A DNA stretch of 64,000 bases. Source: a virus. Location: IMG/VR virus record IMGVR_UViG_3300037116_000081, positions 1-64,000 of that record; one strand, written 5' to 3'. This document shows positions 52,127 through 59,513 of this stretch, in pieces (position 1 is the stretch's first letter; every line of letters starts with the position of its first letter). The position numbers and the translations under genes were made by a program. Below the pieces are notes generated by a model. It saw nothing but the letters and a program-made list of their open reading frames with translations, was not told where the DNA came from and did not search any database.

Positions 52127-52158
52127 TTTGTCTCCTTTCTCCCCATTTCTTTCGTCTT

Positions 52159-52229
52159 GCGCTGCTACTACTCCTCATGAGAATAGCTCCCACATATCGG
52201 ACAACGGCCCTGCCTTCCGGGTGCAGCGC
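52159..52229. repeat. Interrupted palindromic element E34
   Basis: Arms GCGCTGC (52159-52165) and GCAGCGC (52223-52229) are intact, but about 57 bases encoding CxxC zinc-ribbon sequence lie between them in place of the 9-base loop. Confidence 0.55.
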
Positions 52230-52368
52230 AACCCCAGCATTGAAGTAGCTCATTCTTTGGCCATTTCGCACGGTCAGTCTTTGGGTACTTTGTCATTGAC
52301 GTGAGCACTTCGTACGCAGCCATCCCGAACAGGCATACGATGAGGAGAAAGCAGCCAAGCGCGATCAT
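52168..52368 (-). CDS. Membrane peptide extended by a zinc ribbon (copy 2)
   Basis: 66 residues. Same as 40496-40621 up to KWPKNE, then LLQCWGCAAPGRQGRCPICG adds a CxxC...CxxC site. The added part sits between the arms of element E34. Confidence 0.6.
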   Translation of the reverse strand: MIALGCFLLIVCLFGMAAYEVLTSMTKYPKTDRAKWPKNELLQCWGCAAPGRQGRCPICGSYSHEE

Positions 52369-52550
52369 CGCTTAATCCACTTCCACAGGCGTATCCACCA
52401 AGGAGCAGGTTGCGAATAAAAGACACAATTCAGGTAGATCGCCCGCGGCTCATCCAAAGACTGAACCGGAGGAAATTGAAACGCATCCCGGCCATTGCCG
52501 TAAAAGACGCAGCTAGTGAAAGCGGGGGTCTGCTGTTTTTCTGGTTCCAT
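52365..52550 (-). CDS. Hypothetical 61-residue protein
   Basis: FTSCVFYGNGRDAFQFPPVQ, NCVFYSQPAPWWIRLWKW; ATGA and TAATG junctions. Confidence 0.5.
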   Translation of the reverse strand: MEPEKQQTPAFTSCVFYGNGRDAFQFPPVQSLDEPRAIYLNCVFYSQPAPWWIRLWKWIKR

Positions 52551-52885
52551 CAGTACTCGATTTCCTGATTGCTCTTGCAGCCCACTTTATGGCACGATGC
52601 TTGCCCGTTGATGATTGGCTCCGCGCATTCAGGACAGAACTCCGTCCGTGGTTTCGGCGCGGCCTCGAACGCCACGCGCGCTTCGCGTTCCTGGTCTTCG
52701 GTCTGCTCTTCGTAGCCGGAATCCGTCAACTGCTCGCGAAGATTTGCAATTGCCGCGCTCTCCGTCGCGCCTCGGCCTACATGCCATTCTTCGCGCCCGT
52801 CGAGCCACGCGGACCAATCCATGGAACGAATAGGAATCGGTGGATAGTCGAAGTTGGTTTTTACTGTGGCGTTTCCGATTCTCAT
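52550..52885 (-). CDS. Hypothetical protein with C-terminal zinc ribbon
   Basis: 111 residues. DWSAWLDGREEWHVGRGATE, SAAIANLREQLTDSGYEEQT, then FCPECAEPIINGQASCHKVG and CKS: a zinc ribbon. The first part looks like a small alpha/beta domain. Confidence 0.55.
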   Translation of the reverse strand: MRIGNATVKTNFDYPPIPIRSMDWSAWLDGREEWHVGRGATESAAIANLREQLTDSGYEEQTEDQEREARVAFEAAPKPRTEFCPECAEPIINGQASCHKVGCKSNQEIEY

Positions 52886-53070
52886 GCAACCTCCTCAAGA
52901 TCCGGCTCGGCGTATTCCGCTTTCCAGTTCGCCTCTGCGATTTCAGAGAGGCGGTTTTGAAGTTGCTTGGCGTCTTCTGCCAAGCCGGTTTCGCGTAGCA
53001 CGACAAGCTGCTTAATTAGCGTGTCCAACGTGTCGCCCGCGTCCTGCAAGAGCTGGTAGCGCGTCTTCAT
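52882..53070 (-). CDS. 62-residue helical protein, leaderless
   Basis: Two helices (YQLLQDAGDTLDTLIKQLVV, EDAKQLQNRLSEIAEANW). First gene after promoter 53077; ATG 6 bases from the -10. Confidence 0.55.
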   Translation of the reverse strand: MKTRYQLLQDAGDTLDTLIKQLVVLRETGLAEDAKQLQNRLSEIAEANWKAEYAEPDLEEVA

Positions 53071-53076
53071 GAACTG

Positions 53077-53105
53077 ATTATGCTTGAGAAACGGTAGTTG
53101 CGCAA
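53077..53105 (-). promoter_or_regulatory. Promoter (TTGCGC-N17-CATAAT), leaderless
   Basis: -35 at 53100-53105 in CTACTTGCGCAACT; -10 CATAAT at 53077-53082; ATG at 53070. Confidence 0.7.
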
Positions 53106-53235
53106 GTAGGCAGAAAGTACCGATTGTGACTTAGTACCGAGGTTCTAAGGGCTGGCTGCCTTATTTCCAGCCCCACTGCATTTGGCGCGCCCTCCGTGAC
53201 CGAGACCGGGGTGGAAGCCCGAGCGCCAAAAAACT

Positions 53236-53412
53236 TTAAGCCCGGCGTCCGTCCATCGGCAATCCCCGCAGATGCCGTGTTGGGCTCTTTAACAGCAGCC
53301 GCACGCCCGTGGCTACCAGGACGCCGATGGTCGTTTTCTTGTCTTCTGCGAGCTTCGTAAGCTGCTGGTGATGCTCTGGAGTCACGAAGCCGGATACCTT
53401 GACGGGTTTCAC
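53236..53412 (-). CDS. Ribbon-helix-helix-like regulator, leaderless
   Basis: 58 residues from a GTG 7 bases after the -10. KPVKVSGFVTPEHHQQLTKL and AEDKKTTIGVLVATGVRLLL follow the strand-helix-helix pattern of MetJ/Arc-type proteins. A good candidate for the protein that binds the ACTTGCGCAAGT palindromes, by its early position. Confidence 0.6.
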   Translation of the reverse strand: MKPVKVSGFVTPEHHQQLTKLAEDKKTTIGVLVATGVRLLLKSPTRHLRGLPMDGRRA

Positions 53413-53419
53413 AGACTTG

Positions 53420-53448
53420 ATTGTATGGCAGGATGCAGAGTTGCGCAA
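53420..53448 (-). promoter_or_regulatory. Promoter (TTGCGC-N17-TACAAT), leaderless
   Basis: -35 at 53443-53448, strong -10 TACAAT at 53420-53425, GTG at 53412. Confidence 0.72.
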
Positions 53449-53528
53449 GTTTCAAAAAGACCGGAGCGCCAGACATTCGCGAGAGCGCCCCGGTTGGCAT
53501 GACAGTCCTCTAACGTCCTAACGCTGGA

Positions 53529-53557
53529 ATGCTATCACAGACTCAGTACTTGCGCAA
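53529..53557 (-). promoter_or_regulatory. Promoter (TTGCGC-N17-TAGCAT) with full palindrome
   Basis: The -35 at 53552-53557 lies in the perfect palindrome ACTTGCGCAAGT; -10 TAGCAT at 53529-53534. Directly downstream of the last tail gene. Confidence 0.62.
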
Positions 53558-53565
53558 GTGCTAAC

Positions 53566-54765
53566 TTACCAGGCGTAGCTTCCGACTCCCCCGCATGTGT
53601 ACGGTTTGCTTGGATCAAGGCTCACCAGCTTCATCAGCGAAAACTGCGTACAATGGATTCCTGTCGATAACGCTTTAATCCCCCACTCCGCCGCCCCGAT
53701 GTCCCCATCATTCCACGCCTGATTGTTTGACGGGTTTTTCTCGCTCAAGAACTGGTACGCCAGATACCCGAACATTGGCGGATAACTCGGCTCAACCGTG
53801 CTTCCTGAATCGATTAGCGTGGCATTCGAGCCCATCTGAAACAACGTGACGGCCGGCCGCGTGTACCCGCCGATCTGCGCGCCACCGCCTGTTGGCCGGC
53901 AAACGAAGTTCAAGCCCAACCCGAGAATCAGCCCGTAGCAACGCGGCCGCGAAAAGCCAAACTGCTGCAAAGCTCCTACCGTATTGGGAACCATGTATGT
54001 CGTGTCACCGTCAGGGTAGTTGCCTGTCGGCCCATGCTCACTGACTGCCAGCACGTTCGTAGCGGCGCCGACAGGAGACCAGGGGTTTCCTCCGACACTC
54101 ACGTTTGGAACGAAGCTATCAATCCGTGTGGCGCCCAGGAACCCGGTGAGCCCAGGTTGGGAATCTAGGATATAGTGATTTTGGATTGCCCAATTCTGAT
54201 TCGGCGCGCGCCACACGAACGTGTCGATGAGCGTTAACGCTCCCGCACTGCCGTGCATGATCGGGTTACCCTCGTAGTGGACCAAAAAAGCTCCCGCGCC
54301 GATCTGCACTTCGAGCTTTCCCCAGATAGGCTGCTGACCAAGCGCGTAACTCGATACCGGGAACTGATTTGATGAGACGGCCAGGTCGATCGGTGCCGGC
54401 CCTCCGGTGTTCGTACCAAGTCTGAAATGCAGATAACCGCTGGTATCGATCAGCATTGAGCAGATGATTTGCCCCGTGTGTTGATTCGCCGCTTGCCAGA
54501 TTTCCGCATTGCCCTGAATGACGGTCTGGGTTCCGTCGTTAAAAAACGCGATATCCGCAGCCCAGTACCACGGCTCCTGGAGATCATTTAGAGTGATGAT
54601 GTGGTTCAGTGCGCCGAAAGAAGCGTTGAGCATCCAGTACGCGAAGCCTTGCCCGTCACGACCCACGATTGCCGTAGCCTGCGAAAACTCATTTACCTTG
54701 GTGTATTTGGTCCCTGTTCCGGGTGGATCGGTTACATTGCAGAGATCGTCAAGAAAGCGAAGCAT
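53566..54765 (-). CDS. Tail fibre or receptor-binding protein
   Basis: 399 residues. Beta-rich, lectin-like (EPWYWAADIAFFNDGTQTVI, SGYLHFRLGTNTGGPAPIDL, GKLEVQIGAGAFLVHYEG) with a large C-terminal domain ending CGGVGSYAW. Last gene of the tail module, the usual place of host-recognition proteins. Confidence 0.6.
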   Translation of the reverse strand: MLRFLDDLCNVTDPPGTGTKYTKVNEFSQATAIVGRDGQGFAYWMLNASFGALNHIITLNDLQEPWYWAADIAFFNDGTQTVIQGNAEIWQAANQHTGQIICSMLIDTSGYLHFRLGTNTGGPAPIDLAVSSNQFPVSSYALGQQPIWGKLEVQIGAGAFLVHYEGNPIMHGSAGALTLIDTFVWRAPNQNWAIQNHYILDSQPGLTGFLGATRIDSFVPNVSVGGNPWSPVGAATNVLAVSEHGPTGNYPDGDTTYMVPNTVGALQQFGFSRPRCYGLILGLGLNFVCRPTGGGAQIGGYTRPAVTLFQMGSNATLIDSGSTVEPSYPPMFGYLAYQFLSEKNPSNNQAWNDGDIGAAEWGIKALSTGIHCTQFSLMKLVSLDPSKPYTCGGVGSYAW

Positions 54766-54803
54766 GGAATAGAATGGCCCGGCTGTTACACCGGGCCTGT
54801 TTT

Positions 54804-54917
54804 TTACTGCGATGATTTCTTGCGAAGATCGGCCAGCTCTTTGTCTTCTGCTGGTGTCTTATTGGCTTTGTTGACAAGCTCGGTGACCCGAGCGCTTTCT
54901 TTCGCGTTGAGATTCAT
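54804..54917 (-). CDS. 37-residue helical protein
   Basis: MNLNAKESARVTELVNKANK, charged helix-turn-helix-like hairpin; SD AAAGGAG. Lies between hub and fibre genes. Confidence 0.5.
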   Translation of the reverse strand: MNLNAKESARVTELVNKANKTPAEDKELADLRKKSSQ

Positions 54918-54948
54918 GGCTGAATCTCCTTTCGACAACAAGTCTACA

Positions 54949-57333
54949 TCACATCGCTGTTCTGACTTTGAGCGTGACGCCGCTCGCTGGCGTTGGGTTC
55001 GAGCCGAAAATGTTGTAGCTTGCGCTGATGTTCGAGACGTCGCCGGCAAAGACGTAGATTGGTATCGAGGTTGGTTGGTTGAACTGGAAGAGCTGATTCG
55101 CCGCGGCCGTCGCTGGAAGCGTGATCGTCGCAATGGTCCGGTTGCCATCCGAAACCGTGAGCACCAAATCTTGTCCAGTCGGAGGAACCGAGGCCGCGAG
55201 CAGCAGTTGAACGAAAAGCCCGGTGCGTCCCCAGATGTACGGGTTAGTGATGTTGTTCGCACTCGCTACCGAAGCACCGGCGCCCAGCACAAAGACGGCT
55301 TCCTCGTATTGCAAGACAGGCAGCGGATTGACCGTGCGCCCTACCAACCGTTCGTACCATTTGATCCAGTTGCCCGGATCGAGATTTGTGGTCCCTTCCA
55401 CTGCCCATGAAAACGCGGATCCCTTGTAGAGGTTCGGTGGAATCATCGTCCCGGTAACTTGCGTGACGAGGATTTGCTTGGCGTTAATCCCCGACAGCGG
55501 AATATCGACGCTCATAATCTGGCCCGGTCGAATTCCTGGGTAGCGCGTGGTGAAGTCGATCACAGTTGGAACCCCGCCAAGCCTCAGCAGTTCCGCGCCG
55601 GCGATCGCGTTCAAGTCGTCAATGGTCGAGACGTTCTGGAGTTGCATGACGCCTTCATAGATTCCAGAACCGCAGGTGCCCAGCGGGCTCCCGGAAGGAC
55701 CGACAGGCGCAAGAGCATCACCGTACTGCGCGTTGCTCGAATTGGTTGAGCTGGCTGGCACGTAGTCGATAACGATCACAGCATCCGCTGGAGGCTGGAA
55801 GGTCCACACAACCGTTGTGGTGCCGGGTCCGAAGAACCACAAGTAGTCGGTCAGTCCCGTTCGGACCTGTCCGGAAAACTGGGTGAAGTCGATAACGCTT
55901 TGTGGAGCGCCGTTCACCGTCATACTCAGCACCGAGCCGATTCCCACACTCGTGTTGAACCCCGTCGCGATGAAAGTGTTCGTCGGCGAAAAGAATGTCT
56001 TGATGATTCCCGGCTGGCCCACTGCGAAATTCGGGTAATTATCCGTTATCCCCGTTTGTCCCGTTGTGCCGGATCCGCCTGAGCCTGAGCCTGGGAGAAT
56101 GTTGAGATTCGAAACCGCGTACAGCTTGTTGTAGTAGTTCGTTGTGGTGACGGTGTTTCGGATCGTCAGATCCTTTTCAGGTCCCCAGTAGTTCGCCGAA
56201 CTCTCAGTGAGCGAGAACGGCGCCGCGGGCAGGTTCGTCAGTGACGAGAAATGGAGCACGTAGTTTTCATCGATCCACCACACCATACCGTTATCGGTGC
56301 AGATTTGATCGAATGCCTGGGTGACGGTCGGGAAGTTCCATGTGAGGTCCGCCGCGAGGTCTCCCAGGTTTCCAGGTGCGATTTCCGGACCCGGCACGAT
56401 TCCCTCGCCGTTCAGGAAATTGTTGACAATATCGAGAATGACACCCGCCACGTCGGTCGGCAGTAACGAGATCGGATCAACCGCGGGGTAGGTGACGCCG
56501 ACTACTACCCGATGATCACAGATTCCCGACTTGTCGGTAGCCGTGACGTGGAACGTGGTGGCGTTCGAGCTCTCTGTGCTCAAGAATCGGTCGGTGATTA
56601 TCTGGGTGATGCAGCCTGAAAAGATCCGCGCGCCGAAGTCGAGCATCAAAACCGTCTGGCCGAGGACCGGAATAAGCGACTGACTCTGGCCAGGCGGCTT
56701 CATGTTCATGTCGAAGGTAGCCGTCCAGCGTCCCAGGGTTTGGCTGGTAACCTGACAAGTGCCGTCAACGAAGCTCAGATAGGCTGAAGCGTCTTGGCCG
56801 GACAGAAACAGGAAGATACCCTGATTGCCTCCGTTGAGAGTTGGGGTGTACCAGCGTTCGCCGGACGGGATCCCTACAACATTGAGCCACCGTGGGCTAC
56901 CTTCCACTATCGGGGTAGGCCAAGACTCGCCAGACGGTATCCCGGCTGACAGTGCAATCGTTTGGACGTTGGCCACTCGAGGGGGATACCAGGTCTCACC
57001 GCTCGGAATTGCCACCGTGGGAGGGCTTGCGGTACCCACCAGCACGGTTTGGCCCACCCGGATGGTAGGTGTAGGCCAAGATTCTCCTGAAGGGATGGCA
57101 GCCACCGTGATGGCTCCCGCAACCGCAGGGGTGAACCAGCGTTCCGAAGTGCCGATCGCAGGCAACGGCGGAATGACGGTATTGGCGCCCCCCGTGATGG
57201 TTGGGGTTCCCCAAGACTCACTGGAAGCGATAGCCGGCGCCGCGGGAGTGATGGTCTGCGGACCCGTTGAGGAGCTTTGCAGCGGTCCTATATCGAGGTT
57301 CGAGGTTTGAAGAGGCCCAATGTCAAGAGCCAT
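54949..57333 (-). CDS. Tail tip/baseplate hub-like protein with IPSGESW repeats
   Basis: 794 residues. Residues about 30-175 hold six repeats of about 25 residues built on IPSGESWPTPTI. Residues 180-560 contain a hub-like region (TCQVTSQTLGRWTATFDMNM, VLMLDFGARIFSGCITQII, FDQICTDNGMVWWIDENYVL) as in siphophage tail-tip proteins; the remainder is beta-rich with a carbohydrate-binding appearance. Follows the tape-measure region as in siphophages. Confidence 0.65.
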   Translation of the reverse strand: MALDIGPLQTSNLDIGPLQSSSTGPQTITPAAPAIASSESWGTPTITGGANTVIPPLPAIGTSERWFTPAVAGAITVAAIPSGESWPTPTIRVGQTVLVGTASPPTVAIPSGETWYPPRVANVQTIALSAGIPSGESWPTPIVEGSPRWLNVVGIPSGERWYTPTLNGGNQGIFLFLSGQDASAYLSFVDGTCQVTSQTLGRWTATFDMNMKPPGQSQSLIPVLGQTVLMLDFGARIFSGCITQIITDRFLSTESSNATTFHVTATDKSGICDHRVVVGVTYPAVDPISLLPTDVAGVILDIVNNFLNGEGIVPGPEIAPGNLGDLAADLTWNFPTVTQAFDQICTDNGMVWWIDENYVLHFSSLTNLPAAPFSLTESSANYWGPEKDLTIRNTVTTTNYYNKLYAVSNLNILPGSGSGGSGTTGQTGITDNYPNFAVGQPGIIKTFFSPTNTFIATGFNTSVGIGSVLSMTVNGAPQSVIDFTQFSGQVRTGLTDYLWFFGPGTTTVVWTFQPPADAVIVIDYVPASSTNSSNAQYGDALAPVGPSGSPLGTCGSGIYEGVMQLQNVSTIDDLNAIAGAELLRLGGVPTVIDFTTRYPGIRPGQIMSVDIPLSGINAKQILVTQVTGTMIPPNLYKGSAFSWAVEGTTNLDPGNWIKWYERLVGRTVNPLPVLQYEEAVFVLGAGASVASANNITNPYIWGRTGLFVQLLLAASVPPTGQDLVLTVSDGNRTIATITLPATAAANQLFQFNQPTSIPIYVFAGDVSNISASYNIFGSNPTPASGVTLKVRTAM

Positions 57334-57337
57334 GACG

Positions 57338-58612
57338 TTATGGGATTACCGTTGGGACGCCAGCCTGTTTGCAGGCCGCGCCTGCTCCCGACGTGTTGTT
57401 TAGCGAAAAGTCGCCACTAGATGCGTTCGTAAATGGATCGCCGGTCAAGGTCACGTCATCAACCCCAGGTCCGCATCCGCTATAGTTGCCGCCTGTGTTG
57501 GAGCCGAAAGCGTTGTTAGAAAAGAACTGTCCGGCAGCACTCCCGTTAGAGCGGATGGCAGGTGCCCCCTGTCCCCAAAAGATGCTGTTGATCACCTGAA
57601 GCGAGTTCGCGTTGTTCAGGTAAATCCCGGAGTTTGTGTTTGCGTAAAACGCGCAATTGACGATGGACGGGGTATCTGCGTTTTGTTGAAACCACAGCCC
57701 CCCGAGACTTCCGCAGCCCTTGAAGACGCACCGCTCAAAAGAAGCGACCGCCCCTAAAAACCCGCTATTCCCGATGTTCACACCCTCGGCGGTCGTATCG
57801 TGAATGAAGCAGGCGAACATGCTGATAGCTCCACAGTTCGCAATTCCGTTGATGGTCTGATTTTTGAACTCGCAGAACTGGCAGATAAGTCCCTGGATGG
57901 TGTACGGCGTGGTGTAATCTGCCCACACCCCGTAAGTGCCCCCATCGAAAAGACAATTGGTAACGGTTATTTGGCCTACGTTTCCTCCGCTAGGCCGCAC
58001 GGTGAGCAACGCTCCAGGTGTTCCTGCTGTGCACTCGAAATGAATATTGGCAAACTCAATTTGGTTGTTGTATAGGGTGACTAAATTGACAGAGTTCGTG
58101 GATGTCGTCCAGGTCACCTGTGTGCCGTCACCGCGCGTGGAGCCGTATCCGATGAATTGACAGTTGCCGGGAATGCCCGTTTGGGTAGCTGTGACGATGT
58201 AAGAACCGGAATTCTGGATATATACGTCGTTACCAGGGACCATTTCTGCTATGGCTTGCGCAACCGTCGCAAGCGCGCCGCCGATATTTAGCGTCAACCC
58301 GGTGCCGGTTGTGGTGTTGCGGTCCACCACAATCGTTGTACTGTTGGTGAGGCTCTCGACCCAATACCAATTTCCATCGAAGTAGATGATGTTATCAACG
58401 ATGGCCGAGGTGAAAGACGCCGTTACGCTGACTATCGAGGTGGAACCAACCCCCACTCCGTCTGTGGTGCTTTGATTATTTCCACTGCCTGGGTTTTTGG
58501 AGTCCTGTTGGGAATAGTCCGTACCCGAGCCACCCGAGATGAAGCCGCCGCCGTTGGTGTCATTGCCAACGGTTGGGCGAACCTCCCATACTGCTGTGGC
58601 TGGAAGCGCCAT
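57338..58612 (-). CDS. Right-handed beta-helix tail protein
   Basis: 424 residues. Repeated short rungs with N-ladders (QITVTNCLFDGGTYGVWADY, SIVNCAFYANTNSGIYLNN, LQVINSIFWGQG) mark a parallel beta-helix as in pectate-lyase-like tailspikes. May bind or cut surface polysaccharide; catalytic residues not identifiable here. Confidence 0.7.
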   Translation of the reverse strand: MALPATAVWEVRPTVGNDTNGGGFISGGSGTDYSQQDSKNPGSGNNQSTTDGVGVGSTSIVSVTASFTSAIVDNIIYFDGNWYWVESLTNSTTIVVDRNTTTGTGLTLNIGGALATVAQAIAEMVPGNDVYIQNSGSYIVTATQTGIPGNCQFIGYGSTRGDGTQVTWTTSTNSVNLVTLYNNQIEFANIHFECTAGTPGALLTVRPSGGNVGQITVTNCLFDGGTYGVWADYTTPYTIQGLICQFCEFKNQTINGIANCGAISMFACFIHDTTAEGVNIGNSGFLGAVASFERCVFKGCGSLGGLWFQQNADTPSIVNCAFYANTNSGIYLNNANSLQVINSIFWGQGAPAIRSNGSAAGQFFSNNAFGSNTGGNYSGCGPGVDDVTLTGDPFTNASSGDFSLNNTSGAGAACKQAGVPTVIP

Positions 58613-58615
58613 GCA

Positions 58616-59146
58616 TTACGCCAGAACGATACGCGGTTCGGGAATCCAGATCCCGCCAGGTCCGAGCTTGGCCGGTATCCCAGCGACTTCACGGAACCAC
58701 TCGAGAAGCTTTCGCGCGCGGCCTTTCTCTGATTCTGGCAATCCAGCAAAGAGAGTGAACACTTGGCCGGACGCCCACGCTACCGTGATGTCGCCACCAT
58801 TCGGCGTCACAGGCAAACCGCTCGCGGTGTCGATCAGGCCAATGAGTGGTGACGTGCTCGAAGTCCCGCTATCCACGTATAGGGGAATATAGGAAGCTGT
58901 CGATCCCGACACGGACGTGAAGATCACGTTAGCAGCCGATAGAGTTCCAGCAGATCCAGTACGGCTCGAAAGCGCCACCCCAGCAGCAACGATGTTGCCT
59001 CCGGAGATTGCCGAGTAAAATTGATCCGTGGCCAGGTTCGGCGTGTAGCCGGTCGTCACGAGCGAAATTTTCAGCGCGTCCGTGAGTGCATCCGTTCCGC
59101 CTTCGAGAAACAACTCGCGGCCGTGTGCGTAAAGGCTATTCGCCAT
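58616..59146 (-). CDS. Phage tail protein
   Basis: 176 residues, SD AAAGGAG. MANSLYAHGRELFLEGGTDA, LTDALKISLVTTGYTPNLAT, DTASGLPVTPNGGDITVAWA match a widespread small phage tail/virion protein. A short charged helix at the end. Confidence 0.65.
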   Translation of the reverse strand: MANSLYAHGRELFLEGGTDALTDALKISLVTTGYTPNLATDQFYSAISGGNIVAAGVALSSRTGSAGTLSAANVIFTSVSGSTASYIPLYVDSGTSSTSPLIGLIDTASGLPVTPNGGDITVAWASGQVFTLFAGLPESEKGRARKLLEWFREVAGIPAKLGPGGIWIPEPRIVLA

Positions 59147-59288
59147 CTTGCGGCTCCTTTGGTTGTGTCGCTATTACTTCTGCGATTATCTTCCTAGAAT
59201 CCGCCACTGCTGTTTTTGGAGTTTTCGTGCCTCCCGCGCACATCAGCGCCGCCATGATGCAAATCATTTCAGGATCGATGCGTTTCAT
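59136..59288 (-). CDS. 50-residue tail-region peptide
   Basis: MKRIDPEMICIMAALMCAGG then a soluble, charged end. ATGA overlap with the gene before; contains the SD of the next gene. Confidence 0.5.
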   Translation of the reverse strand: MKRIDPEMICIMAALMCAGGTKTPKTAVADSRKIIAEVIATQPKEPQDGE

Positions 59289-59500
59289 TGCTTAACTCCC
59301 AGATCCAACACTCTCGCGAGACTTGGCGGCCCAGCGGTCTGTCTGAAATGCTCTGCCCACTTCTTATCTCGGTACGGCGTCATCTTTCGGTTTTCGTTCC
59401 TCAGATCGTCCATTGCCCGCCTTCGTTCCATGATGTGCGCTTCCAATTCCTTGATGCTCATCGGCTCGACGTTCGCCAAAATGTCTTGTAGGTCTCTCAT
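59285..59500 (-). CDS. 71-residue charged helical protein
   Basis: MRDLQDILANVEPMSIKELE, HIMERRRAMDDLRNENRKMT; coiled-coil-like. Follows the tape-measure gene. Confidence 0.55.
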   Translation of the reverse strand: MRDLQDILANVEPMSIKELEAHIMERRRAMDDLRNENRKMTPYRDKKWAEHFRQTAGPPSLARVLDLGVKQ

Positions 59501-59513
59501 CGTTCCCCCGATT

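Noticed and set aside
53078-53500. 140-codon minus-strand ORF over the RHH-like gene
   Set aside because: The overlapping 58-residue frame has a clear RHH pattern and exact leaderless promoter spacing; the longer frame shows neither.
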